From NCBI RefSeq assembly GCF_009017415.1, contig NC_092403.1:1426001-1490000 (forward strand): DNA of 64,000 bases, read 5' to 3'. Origin of the DNA: Aspergillus flavus. Taxonomy: Eukaryota; Ascomycota; Eurotiomycetes; Eurotiales; Aspergillaceae. The notes beneath the pieces are model-generated. The model saw only the letters and a list, made by a program, of their open reading frames with translations, made no database searches and had not been told where the DNA came from. The translations under genes and the position numbers were made by a program. Positions 9,994 through 18,946 of the stretch are shown in pieces. Positions within the stretch are counted from its first letter, which is position 1, and each line of letters begins with the position of its first letter.

Positions 9994-11682
9994 CTAAAAG
10001 TGCGGGGCATTCAAAGCCATCAAGCAAATCAGCCCAGCAACCAATCCAGCACAAGGCAAGGTCAAAACCCAGCCCATGAAGATGAATGCAAGCTGACGCC
10101 AGTTCACTGCTCCCGCATCAAAGTTCATGAGAGCCACACCGGTAGCGGCTCCAACAAGACACTGTGTGGTAGAAACAGGGAGACCCAGTCTCGACGCCAA
10201 GAGGACGGTAACAGCAGCTCCTAGCTCAGTGGCAAACCCACGAGTGGGCGACATTTGGGTAATCTTGTTACCCATTGCCCGTAGCACGTTGTAGCCATAG
10301 AACCAGAATCCGGCACCCAAGAGCAGACCAGCAATGACGAGGAACCAGACGGGAGTTTCCGATTTGGTGTTCACCGCACCGGAGAGGTAGGTGGCGTACG
10401 AACCAGCCCAGGGACCAACGGCGTTGGCGACGTCGTTAGAGCCGTGTGCGATAGACATCATCATGGCAGAGACAACTTGGCAGTAGGTCCAGAGATGCTC
10501 GACGCGGTCGTCGTAGCGGTGGGCACGGGCGTGGACGGCACGGAGATGCTCGGAGTCGTGGGTGATGACATCCCGGGTGACACCCTGGAGGAGGATGAAT
10601 TTGGTCCAGCCCCAGTATTTGGCCGGGTGGAACCAGGTGAGGTGTTCGACGGGTTGGAGGAAGCGCTCGTGGGGACCGATGATAGCTTTTTTCGGTTGGA
10701 TTTGGGGAGTAGCCATGGCTGATTCGGCAGTGCGCTCGACGTCGGAAATGTTCGTGTCTTTCTGGTCGGTTGCTTTCTCGGTGTCCTTCTTGCCGGCGCG
10801 GACTTCGCCATGGGCATCTTCATAGTAGTTGGTGACGAAGCTGTCACCCTTGCCAGGCCAATAGATGGGGCAGTCATCCTTGAGCAGCCAGGGTCCGAGA
10901 GGAATGTGCCAGACTCGGATGCGAGGGTCTTGTTTTACGAGGCGACGGTGGAAGTAGGGGACGAAGAAGACGTAGGAAATAAGGAGGCAGCCGAAGAAGA
11001 CGCCGAGGATGATACCGACGGCCTTGCCGGCACCGAACTCCTCAAGCGAAGGAGCGGTAGGGGCCTCAACAACAATAAAGAGGGCGAGGATAGCTCCGGT
11101 CAAGGAGAGGTAGAAGGGAATGAGACGCATGCCCCACTTGAAAGAGTCCTTACGCTCCAGCACGCTATACTTGAGGGTACCGAAGATGATAGCTGAGAAG
11201 CCGCAAGCCACAGCCGGGGCGATACCCCAGGATGCTGCAATCTGGGACACACTGCCACTCTTCCATCCCCAAGAAATTTCTGCTTGTGTAGCGAACCCAA
11301 CACCGACCAAGGCACCGACGACGGTCTGCGTGGTTGATACCGGCCACCCGAAGTGCGTGGCCCACATCAACCAAGCGGCACTTCCAACTTCTGCACAACC
11401 CATGGCTAGCATGAAGGTGCCGGGCTTGCCCATGAAGCGGTCGGGACTGATAATGCCAGATTTAATTGTAGAGGTCACACGACTACCCAAAGCAACGGCA
11501 CCGACGAACTCTGTGATGGTAGCAAGAATACCAGCCTGCCACATCTCCAAGGTCCGGGCAGCCACAGACGTTGCGTATGAGTTGGCCACATCGTTGGCAC
11601 CATTTCCGAAGGCGCTGAAGACGAAGGCAATAGAGGTGATTGCCAGAATCCAGTCATACTTGGCGGTAATGGCGGGAATCAT
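9994..11682 (-). CDS. pho89: PiT-family phosphate symporter (Pho89 / pho-4 type)
   Basis: An intronless protein of 562 residues. Both signature repeats of the inorganic phosphate transporter family are present: FSAFGNGANDVANSYATSVA near the N-terminus and SIAHGSNDVANAVGPWAGSY after the central loop. Several long hydrophobic segments lie on each side of a hydrophilic central loop of about 150-200 residues rich in charged residues. This is the topology of yeast Pho89 and Neurospora pho-4, plasma-membrane Na+/phosphate cotransporters that work at alkaline pH and low phosphate. I start at the ATG at 11682 (MIPAITAKYDW); the 34-codon upstream extension is proline-rich and unlike the family. Regulation by phosphate starvation is expected from orthologs, not seen here. 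Confidence 0.93.
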   Translation of the reverse strand: MIPAITAKYDWILAITSIAFVFSAFGNGANDVANSYATSVAARTLEMWQAGILATITEFVGAVALGSRVTSTIKSGIISPDRFMGKPGTFMLAMGCAEVGSAAWLMWATHFGWPVSTTQTVVGALVGVGFATQAEISWGWKSGSVSQIAASWGIAPAVACGFSAIIFGTLKYSVLERKDSFKWGMRLIPFYLSLTGAILALFIVVEAPTAPSLEEFGAGKAVGIILGVFFGCLLISYVFFVPYFHRRLVKQDPRIRVWHIPLGPWLLKDDCPIYWPGKGDSFVTNYYEDAHGEVRAGKKDTEKATDQKDTNISDVERTAESAMATPQIQPKKAIIGPHERFLQPVEHLTWFHPAKYWGWTKFILLQGVTRDVITHDSEHLRAVHARAHRYDDRVEHLWTYCQVVSAMMMSIAHGSNDVANAVGPWAGSYATYLSGAVNTKSETPVWFLVIAGLLLGAGFWFYGYNVLRAMGNKITQMSPTRGFATELGAAVTVLLASRLGLPVSTTQCLVGAATGVALMNFDAGAVNWRQLAFIFMGWVLTLPCAGLVAGLICLMALNAPHF

Positions 11683-12008
11683 GTTGGGCGGGGTGCCGAA
11701 CCGCACCGAAAGAGGATGTGAAGGGCGAGGAAAAGGATTGGTATAAAGTTGATGTTGTCTTGGGGGAACTGGATATCTCTGCACCTCAAAATTGTTATTC
11801 TACGGGCGGAAGAGTATTAAGTAGTAACCCATCTCTACTATGGTCGGGGAGACTGCTACGTTCGGCGAAAACGTGCTGACAGACTTCATGCCAAGGTATC
11901 GAATGCTGCATCTCATCTCGGCACACTAGCTGGCAGTGATTGGTATTCTCGAGAACGTGAGCTCTGGCTTTGCACACATTGGTCGAAGGCTCATCTTCCG
12001 CTCGCAGC
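11683..12008. other. intergenic, promoter of phosphate symporter
   Basis: No supported gene. This is the upstream region of the Pho89-type gene, ending where the frame-broken relic begins. Confidence 0.4.
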
Positions 12009-12622
12009 ATGCCGAGAGGAGCGGACTTGGCGCCAAGTGCCGCCCAGACGCCATCCGATGGAACTGGATACTAAGAGCACCCAATCAGAAGGCCCTCCTG
12101 AGCACGTTCCTGATCTTCTGGTTGAGGATGAGGTTCGAGATAGTCGTTTAGGGTTGCTGGACCGGTGGGAAGATATCCCTAAGCCCATCTTGGTATCTCG
12201 GCGCGTGACTTGGCGGAAACCTTCAACCTGCGCACGCTGGCAAGACCCTAACTCACGAGGAGATTTGCCACTTTTGGGAAATTGCTCGGGTTAAATCGAA
12301 GTTTCGAAATACCATGCGTGGCATTTCCCAGCCCACGTGGGAGCGTCTGCCGGTGATCGTAACTTCGTTGCAGTCGAGGCGTCATAGACTGGCCTCGGAC
12401 ATTGTGTGGGTCTTGAAGGGGCAGTGCACAAGCGATCACTTGCCACTGAGCATCAATTGGAGCTCGACACACATTAGTTCGGGCAGAATGTTGCCGTAGA
12501 GCATGTTTATGGAATATTCTATGTGCAATTCTGTGAAATTTTCCGACCTATAGCAACATGTTCCCAGGCTGCAGGATGATTTTGGCTTACAGAACGTACT
12601 ACAACAACATCACTTCAACTAA
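12009..12622 (+). pseudogene. frame-broken relic of an unrecognised protein gene
   Basis: Protein-like sequence runs on the plus strand but hops frames. From ATG 12058 it reads LLVEDEVRDSRLGLLDRWED and on to about 12196. It shifts at about 12198 to ARDLAETFNLRTLA, and again at about 12239 to KTLTHEEICHFWEIARVKSK. After about 12445 a third frame (FGQNVAVEHVYGIFYVQF, after a TAG at 12475-12477) takes over. From about 12566 the reading RLQDDFGLQNVLQQHHFN closes with TAA at 12620-12622. None of the shifts sits at a plausible GT-AG pair, so decay by small indels is the simplest explanation. I do not recognise the family. The final stop codon abuts the first base of the tRNA-Leu at 12623. Confidence 0.5.
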
Positions 12623-12760
12623 GGCGAGATGGCCGAGCGGTCTAAGGCGGTTAGTACACCTATGATACCCTTATCTTCTCAAACCAATAACTAATAATCT
12701 CTCAGCTGGAGTAAGGTTCCAGTCTCGAAAGGGGCGTGGGTTCAAATCCCACTCTCGTCA
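12623..12760 (+). tRNA. tRNA-Leu(AAG) interrupted by a 56-base intron-like insert between positions 26 and 27
   Basis: The 5' part (12623-12649) gives acceptor strand GGCGAGA and an intact D arm with the A-box TGGCCGAGCGG. The 3' part (12706-12760) gives anticodon stem CTGGA / TCCAG around loop GTAAGGT (anticodon AAG), a type II long variable arm, T arm GTGGG-TTCAAAT-CCCAC with the B-box, and acceptor strand TCTCGTC plus A73. Joined, they form a normal 82-base tRNA-Leu. The break is not at the canonical 37/38 site but between the D arm and the anticodon arm. It would decode CTT/CTC, and CTA by inosine wobble. Oligo-T tracts follow. The excellent arms argue against an old pseudogene, but whether the insert is removed is unknown. 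Confidence 0.8.
12650..12705 (+). other. spliceosomal-type insert inside tRNA-Leu
   Basis: 56 bases starting GTTAGT and ending TCTCTCAG, with ACTAAT at about 12690-12695 placing a branch adenosine about 11 bases before the AG. These are the donor, branch and acceptor signals of the protein-gene introns elsewhere in this window, and the length is also typical. The D-arm and anticodon-arm flanks pair properly only when it is removed. Confidence 0.65.
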
Positions 12761-12766
12761 ACATCC

Positions 12767-12779
12767 TTTTTGCTTTTTT
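12767..12779 (+). terminator. RNA polymerase III oligo-T terminators of tRNA-Leu
   Basis: T5 at 12767-12771 and T6 at 12774-12779 begin six bases after the tRNA discriminator base, as expected for Pol III termination. Confidence 0.7.
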
Positions 12780-13380
12780 GTCTCTCTCTTTCATGATTAC
12801 TCTTTTTTGTTCTCTCTTTCTTTTCGTGCGAGTGGAATTAAAACATAATGAGTGCACACTCTAGGACATTGAGTTAAGAACATAAGACACTACTCTAAGC
12901 ATATCGCAATTCTAGTAAACACGCTAGTCATCCCGCATTCTCAACAGCGAACACCAACAATCGCGACATATATAACGAGATCCCCATACCTCCAAATGAG
13001 TCTTGTGCTTCTGCCCAAATATACTTTGGTACAGTGCGTAACAAGGCTAATAGATAGAGTTCAATCTTAAATGCTGTCGTTGGCCATCTTGAAGGAAATA
13101 TATATTGACGCGTCCGGCTAAGGTAAATGTAATGTATTTGATAGCGAACCACAGAGAAAATTGATTAACAATGAATCCGTTTACTATTCAAGGCTAAGCC
13201 AGGGCTATGTGAACTACTTAAATTGGCATATTTTTTACATGGAGTTGATATAGATCTCGATTCCCCGCTGGGCCAAAAGTCTTCTCTGTTTTCCTTCTCC
13301 CGTTTTGAACACGTAATTAACCTCAAGAGATTTTGCCAAATTTCAGCTATGAATATAGATTAAATAGATAATTAACAAAA

Positions 13381-13411
<31 letters not shown>

Positions 13412-13537
13412 ATATATATATATATATATACATATATATATGTAGAATTAAAACGATCCCTAAATACATCCGGACTATTTGCTTTGAGCCCCATCACTTC
13501 AGTTGTAAAAAATAAGTTTATCTTCATCAATAGCACA
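12780..13537. other. AT-rich intergenic stretch
   Basis: Contains the microsatellite described separately. I see no gene. The 3' flank of the RBR ligase occupies the right end. Confidence 0.4.
13376..13441. repeat. microsatellite (TAAA)n followed by (TA)n
   Basis: About nine tandem TAAA units followed by about ten TA units and a short CATATATATA tail. Simple repeat read directly. Confidence 0.9.
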
Positions 13538-16500
13538 CTAGTCGTCAACGTCAGAATAAAGCTCATCTTCCTGATCATATATTGTGCCGTGTGCTTCATT
13601 CATATGAGTGTAGATGGCATCTTCCTCGAATTTGTCACCGCAGAAGTAACACCAATGCGTGAGGCAATCTTCCACTTCACACTTGATGTGACCGCATCCA
13701 CTGATCTTTTCCGTCATGACTCCACACCCTGGACATGGTCTGACTCGAGTATTTTGCGGCACACAGCAGTCTTCGCAGCGCCAGTTAGTGACCTCTGTTG
13801 GCATTCCCTGGACACAAACTCGTTCTAGGTATGGTTTCGCTGTAGCACAAGCCCGGCACCAGGCGTAGATCCACGTTCCACGATCCTGGATTGCAGCTTG
13901 AAGATTTCTGACGGCATGAATCCCCATTCCATGCTTAGCCAGTGTCTTGGCGGAGGGAAACCGTCGACAAAATGGACATGCGAGGGCGGCCGTGTTAATC
14001 ATTCTACCAGCTGTATTGAGGCCATACCAGTGCGATAGACAGCCCTTGCAGATCCGCTCCTGACACCCTCGACGTCCACAGGCGGAGTTGAGCGCTGTGG
14101 GATGAAAATTGCTGAAGCAGAGGGAACAGGCGACTTTCCCAGAACGATGTCGGGATACGAAACCCTGTAGTTTGGAGATTATTGACTCACTATTCCGAAC
14201 AAGCTTGCCTCGCACTGTGAGACGTGGGTCTGACACCGGGAAAAGTGTGATACGGGAGTTAAAGTTATCGGGCCCGATTGTTGAAACGGTGTGGTAAAGG
14301 GAGCGGTCGCTGAAAACATGGCCTTCTGGCTGCAGCGAGTCTTTAATGAGCCAGGACAGCGTGTTCTCTCCAGCCAGCTGCGCTGCACTGGTCTCCTCGC
14401 TGACTATTGTCTGCCGGCCTGCCGTACACGCTGGGCAAGTAAAATCAGCCTCAGAGAAGTTAGCGGGACGATATGGTTCCGGCCAGATAATCCGACTCAG
14501 GCACCGATTGCATTCCACACAGGGCGCATCATGGAGTGGGTGCTGTACGTCCTCTGTAGATTTTGAAGCGTTGCGTGCTCTGCAGTAGTAGCATTTCGGC
14601 CGGACCCGTAGCTTGTCGACGCCATATACCACATATTGTGCCCTACAGGTTGGGGTGCAGCATTCTACCCATGTCATTGGCGTCTGCTCGGTATCCTCCT
14701 TTGTAGCGCCGTACGCCTCGGGAAACTCCGAATTTAGACACATGCCACACTGTTCATTCGAGCCCATGATGGTGACTGATCGTGGATACTGACAGGTCCG
14801 ACAAGTTACGAGAGGCCCGATGGGCAATGTCGTCTTTTCGGGCTTCCATCCAATCTGAGCGGTAACCGTTGTGTGGAGATTCAGCTCCAAAAACCGGTAA
14901 GCGATCAACTTCTCGAAAAGCTCTCGATCACTTGGTTTCAAAAGCGTCGGTGGCTTGACCACTGCAGCAGTGAATTCCCCAGCATCGTCCATTGCCTGTT
15001 CCAATGCGTGCAGCTGTTGGTACTTACGATCAGCATCAATGAGTAGGGACATACACGAAACTGTCCATATTTCTGGTGCTTCTATGTTATTCCACCTATC
15101 TCTCATAGCTAGTACCTCAATTTCAGCCGCGGAAATTAAAGGTGTGATCCCCAGTCTCAAAGCAAAGGCAGCCAGAATGGAGGCCGGCCGAGACGACAGC
15201 ATAGTACCCGGGACAACAACATGCAGTAGGATTTGCCAAAAACGGCGTCTATAGTCGTCTTTAGCGAGAGCCATGGGAATCCGTGGGACTTCCCTATTCG
15301 TCATAGTCGCAAGATGGTCAGGCAAGTCGGCTGGGCTCTCAATGTAAGTCAGCTGGGTTAGAACCCGACTTAGACGGCGAAGGATGTCTGGGTGGCATGA
15401 CCGGCCTATCTCCAGAAGCTCTGCCCTCGTGAACTTGGTAATACCCACCGTCTCCTGCTGGCCCCTCCCGTCGTCAATGGGACTGGAGCGCTCGAAAGTG
15501 AGGGTAGGATCGAGGCAAACACAGGGAAATCGTTCGGCCTCTGGGACACTGTTGATAAGTTCTGCAACTTCTCCAGAGTAGTCGTATGACGCCTCTAACC
15601 ATTCCGTCATCCGTGAGCGATCCTCATCGTTCCTTATTCGGCTTACGTGTAAACTGAATGCGTCGAGCAACTCAGATCGTGCGGGGTGGGCTCGGTCATT
15701 GCAGATGTTGCGCCAGAGCGTTGCGAAGACTGCATTGAGAGCGATGACACTCACGTCCTCCGTGATAATATGCTTCAGGTGCTTCACCGCTAGCTCTTGG
15801 TATGATGGATCGGTAACCCATGACTTGGCGAAATCGTCGACAGGGCTACCTTTCTTGTGGATGTATTTCTCCATAATGTAGGGCGACAAGTGCTGTAGCT
15901 TGAGACCACCAGCAGGACCGAAACATCCTGGGGTCGGGAAGAACAAGCTCGCTTCTTCGTCGTGTTCACTGTGGAGGCTATCTATCCCCGTCAAGTCTGG
16001 GTAGCTGACAAGCTGTGGGTACCTTGCTTCACCAACATCTTCAACAGCCTGCTTGCCTAATCCCATCCAGGTCAACAGAACTTCAATGGTCACCTTGGTG
16101 ATGACCGAAGGGAGATCACCATGCAATACGATGCACGAGCCTTGTGTCATGGTACAAAGATAATTATAGTAGCTAACAAAAGAATGGGACATGCCTGGCT
16201 GGAGAAGACAAAAGACTTGAGCCTTCTTCTCGCCTTCTCGTAGCAGGTTACATGCGGAAACCCAGTCCTTGAACACCGGGCCATAGCCACCATAACTCGT
16301 AGGATCCGATAGGGCTTCGCGTTCGCTTATACCATTATCCTCTATTCGCCACAGATCTGGCAGTTGAGCATTGCCAGCCATATGAGGGGGGGCGTCCGTA
16401 TAGAAAAGAATCACTGTTTTGGCATCCGGACGCATGACTTCGTAGGCTTTCGCGAGGCCTGTCTTTGCCGCTTCGGGGGTGTCATAGTTTCCTTCTGTTC

Positions 16501-16774
16501 GAAGAGACGCAGCAATCTCGAGTAGGTCGGGCTGGGTACCCGTCGCATTCTGCGAAGTATCGTACCATCCAGACCATTGCAGCAGGTTCGGGGCGCTGTA
16601 GTCACGATAGGCTAATAATCCAATTCGCGAGAAACAGCGGGTGAGCACCGACATGGATACTATCTGACGAAGGGATGCTCTGAGTGACGCCAAGAAGCTA
16701 CTCATGGAAGCTGTTGCATCGACCACGAGTAGCAGATCGTGTTGCTCTGCCTTGGCGGGGTGTAAATCCTCCAT
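13538..16774 (-). CDS. vWA-domain RING-between-RING (RBR) E3 ubiquitin ligase
   Basis: A single exon coding for 1078 residues. The N-terminus is a von Willebrand A-like domain (about residues 10-230) with strand HDLLLVVDATASMSSF, whose DxTxS is a variant of the MIDAS DxSxS, and a later VILFYTDAPPHM strand. The middle holds several CxxC pairs that look like extra zinc sites (about residues 690-790). The C-terminus is RING1 (about 883-936, ending CPFC), an IBR-like cysteine set (about 973-1004) and RING2 (about 1014-1045). The SGCGHIKC motif puts the expected catalytic cysteine near 1027. RBR ligases pass ubiquitin through that cysteine in a RING/HECT hybrid mechanism. The vWA part may bind substrates. 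Target unknown. Confidence 0.85.
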   Translation of the reverse strand: MEDLHPAKAEQHDLLLVVDATASMSSFLASLRASLRQIVSMSVLTRCFSRIGLLAYRDYSAPNLLQWSGWYDTSQNATGTQPDLLEIAASLRTEGNYDTPEAAKTGLAKAYEVMRPDAKTVILFYTDAPPHMAGNAQLPDLWRIEDNGISEREALSDPTSYGGYGPVFKDWVSACNLLREGEKKAQVFCLLQPGMSHSFVSYYNYLCTMTQGSCIVLHGDLPSVITKVTIEVLLTWMGLGKQAVEDVGEARYPQLVSYPDLTGIDSLHSEHDEEASLFFPTPGCFGPAGGLKLQHLSPYIMEKYIHKKGSPVDDFAKSWVTDPSYQELAVKHLKHIITEDVSVIALNAVFATLWRNICNDRAHPARSELLDAFSLHVSRIRNDEDRSRMTEWLEASYDYSGEVAELINSVPEAERFPCVCLDPTLTFERSSPIDDGRGQQETVGITKFTRAELLEIGRSCHPDILRRLSRVLTQLTYIESPADLPDHLATMTNREVPRIPMALAKDDYRRRFWQILLHVVVPGTMLSSRPASILAAFALRLGITPLISAAEIEVLAMRDRWNNIEAPEIWTVSCMSLLIDADRKYQQLHALEQAMDDAGEFTAAVVKPPTLLKPSDRELFEKLIAYRFLELNLHTTVTAQIGWKPEKTTLPIGPLVTCRTCQYPRSVTIMGSNEQCGMCLNSEFPEAYGATKEDTEQTPMTWVECCTPTCRAQYVVYGVDKLRVRPKCYYCRARNASKSTEDVQHPLHDAPCVECNRCLSRIIWPEPYRPANFSEADFTCPACTAGRQTIVSEETSAAQLAGENTLSWLIKDSLQPEGHVFSDRSLYHTVSTIGPDNFNSRITLFPVSDPRLTVRGKLVRNSESIISKLQGFVSRHRSGKVACSLCFSNFHPTALNSACGRRGCQERICKGCLSHWYGLNTAGRMINTAALACPFCRRFPSAKTLAKHGMGIHAVRNLQAAIQDRGTWIYAWCRACATAKPYLERVCVQGMPTEVTNWRCEDCCVPQNTRVRPCPGCGVMTEKISGCGHIKCEVEDCLTHWCYFCGDKFEEDAIYTHMNEAHGTIYDQEDELYSDVDD

Positions 16775-17600
16775 CCTGATGGCTGATTGTCGACACTGTG
16801 AGTTGAAAATGAAGTGGTGCGCCTAGCGAAGCAGGTATTTATGCTTACTGCTCGTGAGTCATTGTAAAACGCTTGATGTCATTCATTGTTAGTCTCTGAG
16901 GAGAACAGCGCTTCCCTTGCATTGGGCTGATGTGAGTCACTGGTGGAAAGTCTAGGTCCTTGTATAGACATTCCTATTATGGATCCCGCCTTTCGCTCCC
17001 CGCATTTACGTTACATGCCCGGAGATACTACTAATTAGCCCAATGCGGGTTCTACTTTCATTGGTGGCCAGTGGGAAGGAACTATGGAAAGGGTTACATG
17101 ACTCATGAGACAGAGCCGCATCACATGGATGGCAGTTGTGGTTGAATCATGACATTTGTGGTGTTAGAGGGAATAGATCTATTAATTAAGACACTATACC
17201 CTTTCTTAGGTCAGAGTATGATTGAATGCCTTTTTTCTCTGATTTTTAATTAATCCAGACCCTATTCACAGCACCTATAGTAATCAAATACAGATAAAGT
17301 AGGGTGTTCTTCGCGGAAAGGGTTGAGTTATACTGTGGCAGGACTGCATCCCTTAAGAGACGGATACAGAGTCCAACTGGAGGTAATAAGGAAGTCGGTT
17401 CTATCATAGGGAAGGGTCTTCCGATGGACAAAGTGTGCCCTCAAGCGTCGGGAGAAGGTTATTCACAAATACTTGCGTGTTCACAATACATTATTATCTA
17501 ACTATCTTATATATCTCACAATACAACCGAACCATAACTGAGGATCCTTTCGCGCATCATAACCGTAACTGATCCTGAACATCATATGCCTTCAATTTCG
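16775..17600. other. intergenic
   Basis: Upstream region of the RBR ligase and downstream region of the aspartic protease. No supported gene. Confidence 0.4.
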
Positions 17601-18854
17601 TTAAAGAAAATATCCGTTCGAGACCCGAGCAAACCGCATCTCATCCTTTCCGAAATCGAACACGGCAACAAGGTTCTTGAAGAAAGGAACTCCCAGAATA
17701 TTGATCACAAGGCCGGGCCTTCCATTCTTCTCCGAGGGGACCAAGGTAGAGACGCAATATCCGTTTCCAGTATTGTAGATGAGATCTTCCGGAGCATGGT
17801 AGAAGGTCTGGTTTCCCACAACCACACCAAACACAGGTGGCTTGGCCCCACAGTCAACAATGTAAGCCTTCAGCTCGTCGTTGTACACCGCAGGAGGCTC
17901 GAACCGTGTATTAACCGGGTCTACAACCGCAGTAGGGAGAATAGAGAATTCGTTTCCGGTGTCGATAAAGAGCTGAAAGGGGGTGTGATCGACTACGAGG
18001 GCATCCTCTTCTTCTTCCGCTGGTCCGTATTTGACGGCCGGGGTAGTGAAAGCCCAGTAGGAGATCTGTCGCTTGTCGGAGGTAATATTTATTGGGATGT
18101 TTTCCATGATTTCCACAGGGACGGTGGTAAATTCACTCGTCAGTTCCACTGGTGGGAGTTCGCCAAGGCTGATATAGCCGCCAAACGCTCCGGTACTGTC
18201 GCGTGCGGTGTGAGCCAACGCGATACTGAAGTACGGCTCTTCTATCAAGCCCTGCTCGTACATTTCGTTGACGACGGGGTTGTACACGGCCCGGTTATAG
18301 AAGTAGGTGTCATTGGGGGTGAAAGTGCCCGGATGAGCCGAGGTCAAGCTGGGGTAGCCTAGACCGAGGAGTCCGTTGTTCACCCCGTCGCCCATCGGGT
18401 GAGAGCGGTCGGCAAATGCAAGCTTTGTACGCACGGTAACATCCGCTATAGTGATAGTCTCGTAGGCCATGACACCACTGGCTAAGCCGGCACCGTATTC
18501 GATTCCAAAGTTTTGGTCGGGGACTTGCTCGTAGCTTGACGAGACATGGTATGTTTCTGGACCATACTTGCAGTCTTCTGGGGCGATGATCTGATTATCA
18601 GTGGCGTTAATACAAGTAAAGCCGTCCTGCATAATATATGTATCACTGCTCCCTGTGTCGACGAGCAGCTTAAAGGTCTGGTTGTCAGCCCCAATAGTCA
18701 CGTCAACGTCGAAGACACTGCCGCCTAGAGTTGCAAGGAGGGGAGCATTGTGGGACATTTCCTCTTCGCAGGGGGAGCGACGGTTTAACGGAAGAGTCAA
18801 AGCCGAGCTGAGAGCAGTGAAATGAAGAACTGATGATAGTTGGATGAGCTTCAT
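17601..18854 (-). CDS. secreted aspartic protease (pepsin family A1)
   Basis: An intronless 417-residue preproprotein. The N-terminal signal peptide is hydrophobic (about residues 1-20). The first catalytic motif is LLVDTGSSDTYI (Asp66). Further on are the flap-side IEYGAGLASG and the family phrase NNGLLGLGYPSL. The second catalytic site is LFIDTGNEFSILP (Asp298). Here the residue after DTG is Asn instead of the usual Ser or Thr, which could change activity or pH optimum. Several NxT/NxS sequons fit a secreted glycoprotein. The C-terminus ends without an obvious GPI signal. Expected role: extracellular or vacuolar protein breakdown at acid pH. A TATA-like element sits about 85 bases upstream. 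Confidence 0.9.
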   Translation of the reverse strand: MKLIQLSSVLHFTALSSALTLPLNRRSPCEEEMSHNAPLLATLGGSVFDVDVTIGADNQTFKLLVDTGSSDTYIMQDGFTCINATDNQIIAPEDCKYGPETYHVSSSYEQVPDQNFGIEYGAGLASGVMAYETITIADVTVRTKLAFADRSHPMGDGVNNGLLGLGYPSLTSAHPGTFTPNDTYFYNRAVYNPVVNEMYEQGLIEEPYFSIALAHTARDSTGAFGGYISLGELPPVELTSEFTTVPVEIMENIPINITSDKRQISYWAFTTPAVKYGPAEEEEDALVVDHTPFQLFIDTGNEFSILPTAVVDPVNTRFEPPAVYNDELKAYIVDCGAKPPVFGVVVGNQTFYHAPEDLIYNTGNGYCVSTLVPSEKNGRPGLVINILGVPFFKNLVAVFDFGKDEMRFARVSNGYFL

Positions 18855-18938
18855 CTTGACTGTGGCAAGTACTAGAGCTTGAAGCTATGAAAGTTTGTTG
18901 TGCTGTGTTGAGGGTAGAACGAGGCGATTGAGCTTGAG

Positions 18939-18946
18939 CTTATATA
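18939..18946 (-). promoter_or_regulatory. candidate TATA box of aspartic protease
   Basis: TATATAAG on the minus strand, about 85 bases before the ATG at 18854. Confidence 0.4.

Noticed and set aside
11120..11746. Long plus-strand ORF (208 codons) within the Pho89-type gene
   Set aside because: Antisense shadow of a strongly supported transporter; no protein family features of its own. Other antisense ORFs over this gene were dropped for the same reason.
12623..12760. Reading the tRNA as having a standard 37/38 intron
   Set aside because: The sequence after the D arm (GTTAG...) cannot pair as an anticodon stem with the 3' part, whereas CTGGA/TCCAG around GTAAGGT pairs perfectly downstream of the insert.
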